Positions 18,404 through 26,544 of a stretch of 64,000 bases of DNA are shown one piece after another. Below the pieces are notes generated by a model, which was given only the letters and a program-made list of their open reading frames with translations, was not told the DNA's origin and ran no database searches. Source of the DNA: an uncultured Candidatus Saccharibacteria bacterium (GTDB taxonomy: Bacteria; Patescibacteriota; Saccharimonadia; Saccharimonadales; Saccharimonadaceae); assembly GCA_938036825.1 (NCBI GenBank), contig CALHWD010000021.1, positions 1 to 64,000 of the forward strand, given 5' to 3'. The stretch's first letter is position 1. Each line of letters opens with the position of its first letter. The translations under genes and the position numbers were made by a program.

Positions 18404-20851
18404 TTACCGTTTATACTCTGGTGGGATAATTTCATCTGCTGTCACAACCTCTGGTGTACCATCTCCCTGGAAAGCTTGGCGGGCTTGCTCAAGCGTAACA
18501 GTAATGGTACTGCCAGGCACCACACTGCCACTGAGCATCTGACGCGCCACGGTATTCTCCACCGCTTTTTGCACCACGCGGCGCATTGGGCGAGCACCAA
18601 GCCGTGGATCATAGCCACGTTCGACGAGAAAGAGCTTAGCATCATACTCTACCGCGACCGAGACCTTTTGCTGGGCGAGCGTAGCATTGACCCCCTCGAG
18701 GATAAGGTCAAGCACTTGCACTAGTTCTTCCTTAGTAAACGGCCGGAAGAGGACAATTTCGTCAAAACGGTTAAGGAACTCAGGACGGAACTGACCACTG
18801 TTAATGAGCTCGTCGGTAAACTGCTGTTCGAATTGCTCAAGTTTATAGCCATGCTCGATATATTCGCGGATGCGGTCAGCCCCAGCGTTGCTCGTAGCAA
18901 TGACAATTGCATCACGGAAGCTCACCTCACGGTTCTTAATATCGCGCAGGATCCCCTCATCCAGCAGCTGCAGCAAGGTTGCTAATACCTCTGGCGCGGC
19001 CTTCTCAATTTCATCCAGCAATACCACGCTAAAGGGCTGTTTCATCACCTGGGCGGTTAAGCTGGCTGGGTCATCAGCGCCATCAGCAATCAAGCGCGAT
19101 ACATCCTCCGGCCGGACATATTCGTTGAGGTCAATCCGGACAATCTTGCCCTCACCACCAAAGTACACGTCAGCCAGAGCCTTACTTAACTCTGTCTTAC
19201 CCACTCCTGTTGGCCCAAGAAAGAGAAAGGTACCAATTGGCCGATTTTGGTTGCGCACACCGGCTCGTGCTCGGCGCAAGGCGTCGCTTACCACGCTGAC
19301 CGCTCGCGTTTGGTTGACCATTCGCTGGTGGATGAGCGCCTCCATATTGAGCAGCCGCTCACGATCATCGGCAGTACTCGCCACACTAATCTTCACATCC
19401 ATCGTCTGCTCGATGGCTTGCTGCACCGATTGCTTCGTCACAATGCCATCCTCGTGGTAGCTTGCGGCCGACTCGAGCAGCTTGATGGCTTGGCCTGGCA
19501 TGGCAAGGTCATGAATGTAGCGTGCGCTTAGCCGATACGCCTCGCGTAGCGCTTGATAGCGGTAAGCCACATGGCGCTGCCCTTCGGTAATAACGGCTTG
19601 TTCTTGCAGGACGCGCAGTGTTTCAGCTTCGTCTGTGGGTGCTATGGAGATGCGATTGAGCGCATTAGCAAGCGATGGGTTGCGCCGGCCAATCTGCAAA
19701 AACCGCTGCTCGTCCATACTCAGAATAACCCTCAGGCGCCCTGCCTCGAGAATAGGCAGCAGTACATTGGTAAGATCCACCGCGCCAATCCCTTCCTCAA
19801 AGAACAGCTGAGCATTATCCAGGCAGATGATGATGTTCTTAGCAGTATACGCCTCACCAAGAACGCGCATAACAAGGTTCTCGAGCTCACCTCGGCCTGG
19901 TGCCGCAGCGATGAGTGATGATGAGTCGAGAATAAACACCTGCCGAAACTTGAGACTACTCGGCAAATGCGCCGAGGCATCGAGGAGCCGCTCGGCAAAG
20001 GCGTGGATGATGGTCGTCTTACCCGTGCCAGCCTGCCCTACCAGCACGGCATTCTGCCGCCCACGGGTACCGAAGATGTCGATGAGCTGATCAATCGCTT
20101 TAGTATGCGACGCCACATCAACAGAGAACATTCCGCCACCACGACTAATTTGCTCACTAATGTTCTGTCCAAAGCGGCGCAACAGTGGGATATAACCAAA
20201 CGACCAATCGCGTGCCACCCCACCAGTGCGCCGCGGCTGATGAATCTGTACCACCAATTGACGCAAGTGGTGCTGCCACTGCACAGCGCCATCGAGATCT
20301 TCGTCGTCAAGCTGGAGCTCCGCCAAGATATTTTGGTAGCCAGGCACACTGCGCACCAAAGCCACCATAAGCACACTACCAGTGATTTGTTCAAGTTGAT
20401 TGTACTGACGGATGCGATCAGCAAATTGCCAAAACTCGGGCATAATGCTCGGGTCGTCACTCACGAGATCCTGCATAAGCGCCGGGCTGAGACCGAGTCG
20501 CAATGCCATAAATAGCCCATCATTAACTGAGCGCAATGCCCATGCAATATCGCGTGGTGTTGGCGCGGCGGGCAACCGACCCAGGACATCACCTGTAAGC
20601 AAACCGTCAGCCGTGCTACCACTGGTGGGCAAATGGGCAATCTCACCCTGATACCACCGGTGGAGCCCATATGGCACCACAGCAAGGCTCGCGATAAACC
20701 ACCCCAAAGGCAGCTCAATCGCCAGCAATGCTCCTGCTCCTGCCATGAATAGCAAAAATGGTACCCACCACCAGTGGTCGAAGCGGCCCATCTGCACACC
20801 CAAGCGAGCCTTCTTAGCACGCAAGCTATCGTAGTGAAAGTCACTTACCAT
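18404..20851 (-). CDS. membrane-anchored ClpA/ClpC-like double AAA+ ATPase
   Basis: 815 residues. Two membrane helices near residues 28-62 replace the usual start of Clp ATPases. The 63-250 region is partly a Clp-N-like helical part (RSVNDGLFMALRLGLSPALM). AAA-1: Walker A GQAGTGKTT (272-280), Walker B IIICLDNAQ where the usual Glu is Asn (~346). AAA-2: Walker A GPTGVGKTE (~547), intact Walker B VVLLDEIE and FRPEFLNRFDEIVLF. A clear ClpP-docking IGF/L loop is not visible. The start at 20851 overlaps the stop of the upstream membrane gene (ATGGTAA), so the two are coupled. Likely a membrane-tethered unfoldase; protease partner unknown. Confidence 0.85.
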   Translation of the reverse strand: MVSDFHYDSLRAKKARLGVQMGRFDHWWWVPFLLFMAGAGALLAIELPLGWFIASLAVVPYGLHRWYQGEIAHLPTSGSTADGLLTGDVLGRLPAAPTPRDIAWALRSVNDGLFMALRLGLSPALMQDLVSDDPSIMPEFWQFADRIRQYNQLEQITGSVLMVALVRSVPGYQNILAELQLDDEDLDGAVQWQHHLRQLVVQIHQPRRTGGVARDWSFGYIPLLRRFGQNISEQISRGGGMFSVDVASHTKAIDQLIDIFGTRGRQNAVLVGQAGTGKTTIIHAFAERLLDASAHLPSSLKFRQVFILDSSSLIAAAPGRGELENLVMRVLGEAYTAKNIIICLDNAQLFFEEGIGAVDLTNVLLPILEAGRLRVILSMDEQRFLQIGRRNPSLANALNRISIAPTDEAETLRVLQEQAVITEGQRHVAYRYQALREAYRLSARYIHDLAMPGQAIKLLESAASYHEDGIVTKQSVQQAIEQTMDVKISVASTADDRERLLNMEALIHQRMVNQTRAVSVVSDALRRARAGVRNQNRPIGTFLFLGPTGVGKTELSKALADVYFGGEGKIVRIDLNEYVRPEDVSRLIADGADDPASLTAQVMKQPFSVVLLDEIEKAAPEVLATLLQLLDEGILRDIKNREVSFRDAIVIATSNAGADRIREYIEHGYKLEQFEQQFTDELINSGQFRPEFLNRFDEIVLFRPFTKEELVQVLDLILEGVNATLAQQKVSVAVEYDAKLFLVERGYDPRLGARPMRRVVQKAVENTVARQMLSGSVVPGSTITVTLEQARQAFQGDGTPEVVTADEIIPPEYKR

Positions 20852-21222
20852 GGCAGCCACCCCACTATCGCAAGCCCTGCCCCCAGCAGTGGCAACACGG
20901 GCACAAGCGCCCAAGCAATAATAAAGACAAGCCCCGCCGCAGCGGTTACTGCGAGCGCTACAATGCCAAAAATAATCATAAAGCTCCGCACGATGCCGCC
21001 AATCGTCCGCGAGATGAGACGGTCAAAAAATGCCCGAATCTGCACGCCAATCGGCCCATCCACCGCTCCTGCCGATATCTGTCGAAACGGCGCAAACCAC
21101 GTTCGCACCAAGAGATCAATTGAAAAATAGTCAAATACACTCACCAGCTTCCCCCATACCATCGTGATCCGCTGCCACCACCCAGCGCCATACCACCACG
21201 CAAAAAATCCAACCACTATCAT
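20845..21222 (-). CDS. small membrane protein coupled to the Clp-like ATPase
   Basis: 125 residues, not recognised. N-terminal hydrophobic, Trp-rich segment (VGFFAWWYGAGWW), a central amphipathic part with several Arg and Phe, and a C-terminal hairpin of two long hydrophobic helices (about 80-122). The ATG at 21222 follows TACAAT by 7 bases (leaderless); an ATG at 21231 would overlap the -10 box. Its end overlaps the start of the membrane-anchored Clp-like gene, which suggests that the two proteins form a membrane complex. Confidence 0.65.
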   Translation of the reverse strand: MIVVGFFAWWYGAGWWQRITMVWGKLVSVFDYFSIDLLVRTWFAPFRQISAGAVDGPIGVQIRAFFDRLISRTIGGIVRSFMIIFGIVALAVTAAAGLVFIIAWALVPVLPLLGAGLAIVGWLPW

Positions 21223-21325
21223 ACTATGCATTGTAGCGCACTAGCGTAATTTGTGCTACTCATATTGTCACAAAGCGACTCTACCTAGGATATACAGATG
21301 TCGCACCCTGCAAATCCATATCTTG

Positions 21326-22198
21326 TTACAAATGAGCAACGAGTCGATCGATTGTCAGATGTGCTTTGTTTGACTCATTACGAATTCTTTTGCATCTATC
21401 GATGCAATGCATGAGCGCTTTATGTCTGTCATCGTCAAGCAAGAATAAACTGTCACTCTCTTCTATATATGGCTGTAGTAGATTTTCTTGAATCTCCTGC
21501 CAGAAAATCTCGTCACTCGATGAGGCCATGAAGCCACTCCGCGCAAAGGACTCAATTACTGTAGTGATATCCTTCATACAATCATCCTGAAAATCCACTT
21601 GCTGCAGAGCACTTTTTTTGTCTGCATGGAAGTAAGCGTTTTCCAAATCAAATGTAACAAACTCACCAGAAGGTATAGTTGCGATATTCTTCAATTGCAT
21701 ATCGCCATGATGCATCCCATTCGCATGCAGATTCCCGATATATTGGCCAATTGACTCCATAACAGGAACAATCTCTGACTCATATGAGGGCTGCCCTGCA
21801 TAGTACTCAGACCACGCTATGGAATTCATCGTACCAAGCGATGGAATCCGCTGAGTTACAACATCTACGCCCCTCACATTAGAAACCGCTAGTGGCTTAT
21901 CAAGCACCGTCTGGAGAGTCTTTAGGCCGCGGTTAGCAGCTTCATGTAATAGGTCAATCTCTCTCTGCGCTTTTTGACTGTTACCAAACCGTTTAATTGC
22001 ATATGACTGGGTATTATCTTGTGTATCCAATGCAAAAAATACACCATGCCCACTATCAGATGCACCTATCTCCCCAGTGTGACTTAGTTCGAGCGGTCGA
22101 CCGATCGCTTTAGCGAGAGCATCAACAGTAAGTACTTTTTCTACCTCTGTAGGTTTGTCAAGCTCAGAGTGCACTATCTGTTCTTCATATTTGTGCAT
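21326..22198 (-). CDS. kinase-fold protein (APH/RIO-like)
   Basis: 290 residues. Kinase-fold landmarks: YAIKRFG with the ATP-binding Lys, followed by REIDLLHEA, where a Glu could salt-bridge; GNLHANGMHHGDMQLKNI as catalytic loop (His-Gly-Asp with the Asn five residues on); and FVTFDLENA in place of DFG. This pattern resembles aminoglycoside phosphotransferase, LPS-kinase and RIO-type families more than Ser/Thr kinases. Substrate unknown. It lies 6 bases after the gene at 22205-22894 and is probably co-transcribed. AT-rich compared with the flanking housekeeping genes. Confidence 0.65.
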   Translation of the reverse strand: MHKYEEQIVHSELDKPTEVEKVLTVDALAKAIGRPLELSHTGEIGASDSGHGVFFALDTQDNTQSYAIKRFGNSQKAQREIDLLHEAANRGLKTLQTVLDKPLAVSNVRGVDVVTQRIPSLGTMNSIAWSEYYAGQPSYESEIVPVMESIGQYIGNLHANGMHHGDMQLKNIATIPSGEFVTFDLENAYFHADKKSALQQVDFQDDCMKDITTVIESFARSGFMASSSDEIFWQEIQENLLQPYIEESDSLFLLDDDRHKALMHCIDRCKRIRNESNKAHLTIDRLVAHL

Positions 22199-22204
22199 AC
22201 AGCT

Positions 22205-22894
22205 CTATCTCTTTTCTATACTTTCAATTATTTGTTTAATCACAGAGGCACTGTCGGCATCCATATCTCTTCGAGACAGAGTCGACTCTAGCATCTGGAC
22301 AACAACTCGACTTGTTGTGTCGCTAATAGCGATATCGCGCTGGAGATCTAATTCTTCAGCCGTTAATTCCCTTTCGTCTTCTTGCTGTATTTGTACAGTA
22401 TCAGTATCGACTACAAACTCCTCTGCATAAAAGGGTGGGGTAAACTCTGCACTACCCAATTGCTGACTATTGCGCTTAATCAGGATATTTTCTATGGAGT
22501 TCAATTGAGGGATCTTGCCAGTCACTGATATCGTATCAGCAACTTGATGGGCAGCAATGACAACCGAACGTGCGAAATCAGTATAGTCACCCTGTGCTCG
22601 ACACGTTGCCAACACTCCATCCATCCGCATAGCGTCAAGACTTGATGGATATGAAAGCTCTACCTCATCACCATGTTTCTTTATTGATGCACTGCTCAAG
22701 TTGTTTTCTATCATTAGGCTGTGGAAATCGGGATCATATACACCAGACTGGATATCACTCCGTGGAACATATACTTTTCGTACACCATCTTCTCCAACAA
22801 TCTCTCTATACTCCTTAGTGATACGATTCTGGATACTAGGTTCACGTATAGCAGAAGGTTTATTATGGCCTGCTAGATCTTCGTAACTACGCAT
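22205..22894 (-). CDS. hypothetical protein paired with the kinase-fold gene
   Basis: 229 residues, not recognised. Acidic, no signal peptide, with a helical Glu/Asp-rich C-terminal third (TAEELDLQRDIAISDTTS). The stretch NSIENILIKRN faintly resembles a degenerate kinase catalytic loop, so a pseudokinase relationship to the next gene is possible but very uncertain. The ATG at 22894 follows TATTAT (22902-22907) by 7 bases, with TTCCAA 17 bases further upstream: leaderless. First gene of a two-gene unit. Confidence 0.5.
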   Translation of the reverse strand: MRSYEDLAGHNKPSAIREPSIQNRITKEYREIVGEDGVRKVYVPRSDIQSGVYDPDFHSLMIENNLSSASIKKHGDEVELSYPSSLDAMRMDGVLATCRAQGDYTDFARSVVIAAHQVADTISVTGKIPQLNSIENILIKRNSQQLGSAEFTPPFYAEEFVVDTDTVQIQQEDERELTAEELDLQRDIAISDTTSRVVVQMLESTLSRRDMDADSASVIKQIIESIEKR

Positions 22895-22983
22895 ATGACA
22901 TATAATAGCAAACTAGGTACAGTTTTGGAATCCACCTCAATCTCATCGCGTCAGGTATGTATGCTCATGCTATAATAAACACC

Positions 22984-24252
22984 ATGATTCGTATTACAAC
23001 TCTTGTGGGCAAAGGGGTGCAGCGCGCAGCTCGGTTGCGCGGTGGTGGCTCAGCATTGCCAGGCCTCGTCGTCGAGAAACTCGATCGGCACTTTCTTGCC
23101 CGTACGCTTGATGCTCTACCGCATGGTGTGGTGGTAGTAAGTGGCACTAACGGCAAGACAACCACTACCAAGATGGTTGTAGCTCTACTGGAGAGCCAAG
23201 GCCTCCGCGTCTTTACTAATCGCACGGGGAGCAACTTTACCCGCGGCGTGGCAGCAGCACTGCTTGAGGCGGTTGATACCCATGGTGTTTTGCCAGCGGA
23301 TATTGCCGTGCTCGAGCTTGACGAAGCGCATGCAGTGCACTTCGTCAAGCAAGTTGCCCCACGCTATTGTTTACTACTCAACGTCCTGCGTGACCAACTC
23401 GATCGCTTTGGCGAGATTGACTACACGGCGCAGCTGCTTCACACCATCGCCATACGCACCACAAATGGCATTGTTCTCAATGGCGACGACCCACGGCTGA
23501 CGCGGCAAGAATTTACCGCTGATCTCACAGCACCAATAAGCCGCTATGGCGTCGATCCATCAATTGCCCACCTCTTCCCAAGCGACGATACCATGCGAAG
23601 CGCCTCAGCCCAAGCTGCAGCCACTACCAATGCTGATGTGACACTATGCGGCTTGTCTGACCAAGCTGCAACTTTCCGCTTCGACGATTCCGATCATCCT
23701 GTCTCACTCAAGCTCAAGGGTAGCTACAATGCCCAAAACGCTGCAGGAGCACTTACCCTCGTCCGTACTATTCTGCAAGATAAACTCGATACGCCCGCCA
23801 TGCTCGCTGCCCTAGCTCAGGTCGAGCCAGCCTTTGGTCGCGGCGAAGCTCTGACCGTCAATGGCCAGCCCTGCGAGCTTGTCCTCGTCAAGAACCCGAG
23901 CGGTTTCCGTCTGAGCCTGGCATCGTTTGACCCTCATAAGACTGCTACAATGATTGCCATCAACGACCAGTACGCCGATGGCCGCGATATGAGTTGGCTA
24001 TGGGATGTCGACTTCGACACGCTTCGGCCCACTGGCGTGGCAATGGTGAGTGGTGTGCGCGCCTACGATATGGCGCTGCGCCTCCAGTATGATGAAGTAG
24101 AAGCTCGGCGCGTTGTACCTGGCCTTAAGCAAGCTCTGGCAGAGTTTGTCCAGGCCAACCGCGGCACCCCCTTGCGCATCTACTGTACTTATACCGCCAT
24201 GCTTGCCTTGCGGCGCGAATTAGCCCATTACACAGAGGTAAATGCTGTATGA
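22984..24252 (+). CDS. murT: lipid II isoglutaminyl synthase, Mur ligase subunit MurT
   Basis: 422 residues. With GatD it amidates the D-Glu of the peptidoglycan stem to D-isoglutamine on lipid II. Seen: VVSGTNGKTTTTKM P-loop, NRTGSNFTRGV, DEAH-like ELDEAHA region, LNVLRDQLDRFGE, and the DUF1727 C-terminal part with INDQYADGRDMSWLWDVDF, holding the conserved Asp. The Cys4 zinc-ribbon insert typical of many MurT proteins is absent (a single Cys near residue 222). The start at 22984 follows TATAAT (22971-22976) by 7 bases, so leaderless. Overlaps gatD by 4 bases (ATGA). Confidence 0.94.
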   Translation: MIRITTLVGKGVQRAARLRGGGSALPGLVVEKLDRHFLARTLDALPHGVVVVSGTNGKTTTTKMVVALLESQGLRVFTNRTGSNFTRGVAAALLEAVDTHGVLPADIAVLELDEAHAVHFVKQVAPRYCLLLNVLRDQLDRFGEIDYTAQLLHTIAIRTTNGIVLNGDDPRLTRQEFTADLTAPISRYGVDPSIAHLFPSDDTMRSASAQAAATTNADVTLCGLSDQAATFRFDDSDHPVSLKLKGSYNAQNAAGALTLVRTILQDKLDTPAMLAALAQVEPAFGRGEALTVNGQPCELVLVKNPSGFRLSLASFDPHKTATMIAINDQYADGRDMSWLWDVDFDTLRPTGVAMVSGVRAYDMALRLQYDEVEARRVVPGLKQALAEFVQANRGTPLRIYCTYTAMLALRRELAHYTEVNAV

Positions 24253-24974
24253 AAAGCAACACTATCACCATCCTCCAACTCTACCCTCACGCCATGAATA
24301 TCTATGGCGACTGGGGTAATACCCTCACGCTCAAGCGACGGCTTGAATGGTATGGCTACAGCGTGCGACTCGTTGAATACAACCCAGGCGACACCTTCCC
24401 AGCCGATGTCGATATCATTGTGGGCGGCGGTGGCCAAGACTCTGGCCAAGCTACCATCCAGGATGATTTACTCGCGATTGGCCCCACTCTGCAGCGCCTC
24501 GCTGATGATGGTGTGCCAATGCTGGTAGTGTGTGGGCTCTACCAGCTATTTGGGCGATTCTTTAAGACCACGCAAGGAGCGATCATTCGTGGAATTGGTC
24601 TCTTTGATATCGAGACAGTCGCTGGCGAGCAGCGCCTGATTGGCAATATCGTCACTGCCAGCAGCGACTTTGGCGAAGTCATTGGCTATGAGAACCACAG
24701 CGGCCTCACAACCCTTGGGCACAGCGTGCCACCCCTGGGTATCGTATCGCGCGGGGCGGGCAACAATGGTACCGACCAAACCGAAGGTGCGCGCTACCGC
24801 AATGTGATCGGCACCTACCTGCATGGCTCAATTCTACCTAAGAATCCACGCATTGCCGACTTCCTGATCGAGCAAGCAGTATCGCGGCGCTATGGTGAAT
24901 TTGCGCCCTCTGTCCTCATCGATGACACCTTTGCCACCAAGGCACGCACTGTTGCGAGCAAGCGACCACGCTAG
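24249..24974 (+). CDS. gatD: lipid II isoglutaminyl synthase, glutaminase subunit GatD
   Basis: 241 residues. CobB/CobQ-type class I glutamine amidotransferase that feeds ammonia to MurT. Seen: LYPHAMNIYGDWGN near the N-terminus, IIVGGGGQD, the nucleophile elbow MLVVCGLYQLFG with the catalytic Cys (~98), IGYENHSG, and the catalytic His in GTYLHGSILPKNP. Overlaps murT by 4 bases and has no ribosome site of its own, as expected for a coupled heterodimer. Amidated stem peptides are the typical substrate for D,D-transpeptidases in Gram-positive-type walls. Confidence 0.95.
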   Translation: MKSNTITILQLYPHAMNIYGDWGNTLTLKRRLEWYGYSVRLVEYNPGDTFPADVDIIVGGGGQDSGQATIQDDLLAIGPTLQRLADDGVPMLVVCGLYQLFGRFFKTTQGAIIRGIGLFDIETVAGEQRLIGNIVTASSDFGEVIGYENHSGLTTLGHSVPPLGIVSRGAGNNGTDQTEGARYRNVIGTYLHGSILPKNPRIADFLIEQAVSRRYGEFAPSVLIDDTFATKARTVASKRPR

Positions 24975-25112
24975 CGTGTCGCTATGCCCCTCAGTTTTTT
25001 AGACCATAGAGTCATCAGTGTTGGATATCCAGACCTCGGGTCCATATTTCCTCATCACAACATTTAGACAATCTTAAGCATACTTTTAGCAAACCTGCTA
25101 TACTAGATCATT

Positions 25113-26273
25113 GTGACAACCCAACCAAAAGCCAGCGCGTCCTCTATTGGGCGCATCGTTAGTCTCGACCTCATGCGCGGGTGGTTTTTGGTTATCATTA
25201 TTCTTGACCATCTCACCTACTTCCCCAATGGCCTCACTTTCCTCACTGGCGACAGTCGTCTCGCTGTCTCGGCAGCCGAAGGGTTCTTCATTATATCCGG
25301 CCTTGTCTTGGGCATTGTGCGTGGTGCCAAGCTCCGCACACAACCCCTCATGACAGCGACGCGCTTGCTCTGGAAGCGAGCTGGTACGCTCTACCTCACG
25401 AGCATTATCGTGACGATACTATCGCTCCTGATTAGCTGGTTCTTTATTGATAATAAAGGTGTCAAGTTGCCACTACCGCTGCCCGACGGTAATTGGCTTG
25501 GCCTGGCGTGGGATATTATTACCTTACAGCAATTCTACGGCTGGGCGGACTATCTGCGCCTGTATGCACTGTTTATCGCGGTAGCACCGGGGGCGCTCTG
25601 GCTGCTGCGGCGCGGCAAGTGGTATATCGTGCTAGGGCTCAGCCTACTAGTGTGGGCGCTAACACCACGGCCAGTCAGTGAACTATACCAGCCACTCACC
25701 TGGCAGGTGCTGTTCTTTATAGCCTTTGTCTTGGGCTACCACCTACCAGAGATTACTGCACGCTGGCAATCGTGGCCGCTCGGCCATCGACGCATCATCA
25801 AGCGCAGTATTGCAACGCTCTTCGCCCTCACACTCTTTACCGACGCATACATCACCTTTGTGGCACATGGGCTGGGTGATGGCTTTCATCAAACGCTTGC
25901 CGCGGCCGATACCGCACTCGACAATCAGTTCCTCAAGCTCGACCTACCACTGCCTCGCCTTACCCTATCGTGGCTCTGGTTTGCTGGATTCTTTATGTTG
26001 TTTCGGCGATTCGAGGATCGCATCAAGCGGTGGCTAGGCTGGATTTTGCTGCCGTTTGGCCATAATTCGCTCTATGTGTATACGGTGCATGCGTTCGTTA
26101 TTCTCATCATACATCTCTTTGTGGCACCAGATTATTATATTAGCGATTTTTATTTTACGTCGGTCGATCGCTTTTATGAGATCCCTGGTAACTTTGCTCT
26201 GTCTATGAGCGCCGTTGCGCTCATCTATCTCGCCGTCAAGACGAAGTTTTTGATGAAGATTATTCCACGCTAG
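25113..26273 (+). CDS. OpgC-like membrane protein (acyltransferase-related)
   Basis: 386 residues with about 10 membrane helices. The N-terminal pattern SLDLMRGWFLVIIILDHL resembles OpgC and the wider acyltransferase-3/DUF1624 group, where an Arg and a His in the first helix are conserved. GFFIISGLVLGI and FGHNSLYVYTVHAFVI also match. OpgC succinylates periplasmic glucans; here the acceptor is probably a surface glycan. GTG start at 25113 comes 8 bases after an extended -10 (TGCTATACT), an example of a leaderless GTG start. Function inferred from family only. Confidence 0.72.
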   Translation: MTTQPKASASSIGRIVSLDLMRGWFLVIIILDHLTYFPNGLTFLTGDSRLAVSAAEGFFIISGLVLGIVRGAKLRTQPLMTATRLLWKRAGTLYLTSIIVTILSLLISWFFIDNKGVKLPLPLPDGNWLGLAWDIITLQQFYGWADYLRLYALFIAVAPGALWLLRRGKWYIVLGLSLLVWALTPRPVSELYQPLTWQVLFFIAFVLGYHLPEITARWQSWPLGHRRIIKRSIATLFALTLFTDAYITFVAHGLGDGFHQTLAAADTALDNQFLKLDLPLPRLTLSWLWFAGFFMLFRRFEDRIKRWLGWILLPFGHNSLYVYTVHAFVILIIHLFVAPDYYISDFYFTSVDRFYEIPGNFALSMSAVALIYLAVKTKFLMKIIPR

Positions 26274-26350
26274 CAGGGATCAGCTAGAGAGATAGACCTC
26301 CTTTTGTTTAATTGGTCTATCCCATCAATTAGTACGTCTTACTATACACA

Positions 26351-26381
26351 TCCATAAAAAAACAGAGGCCGCGCGAGCCTC
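26351..26381 (-). terminator. terminator of tRNA-Arg (CCG)
   Basis: Minus strand GAGGC/GCCTC stem then TGTTTTTTTATGG. Confidence 0.7.
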
Positions 26382-26390
26382 AATTATCTA

Positions 26391-26467
26391 TGGTATACCC
26401 GGCAGGGTTCGAACCTGCGACCTTTGGTTCCGGAAACCAACGCTCTATCCAGCTGAGCTACGGGTAC
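26391..26467 (-). tRNA. tRNA-Arg (CCG)
   Basis: Acceptor GTACCCG/CGGGTAT, anticodon stem TTGGT/ACCAA around loop TTCCGGA (anticodon CCG, codon CGG), T-arm GCAGGTTCGAACCCTGC. CCA is encoded. Third Arg tRNA in the window. Confidence 0.94.
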
Positions 26468-26544
26468 GTATAGTGGTATTGTACCACGGATGATTATGGC
26501 TTTGCTAGTGGATTTTTTGCCAACAAATCGGTACTATAAAAGAT

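Noticed and set aside
20851..20914. 21-residue N-terminal extension of the Clp-like ATPase
   Set aside because: It is out of frame inside the upstream membrane gene; the ATG at 20851 forms the expected stop/start overlap.
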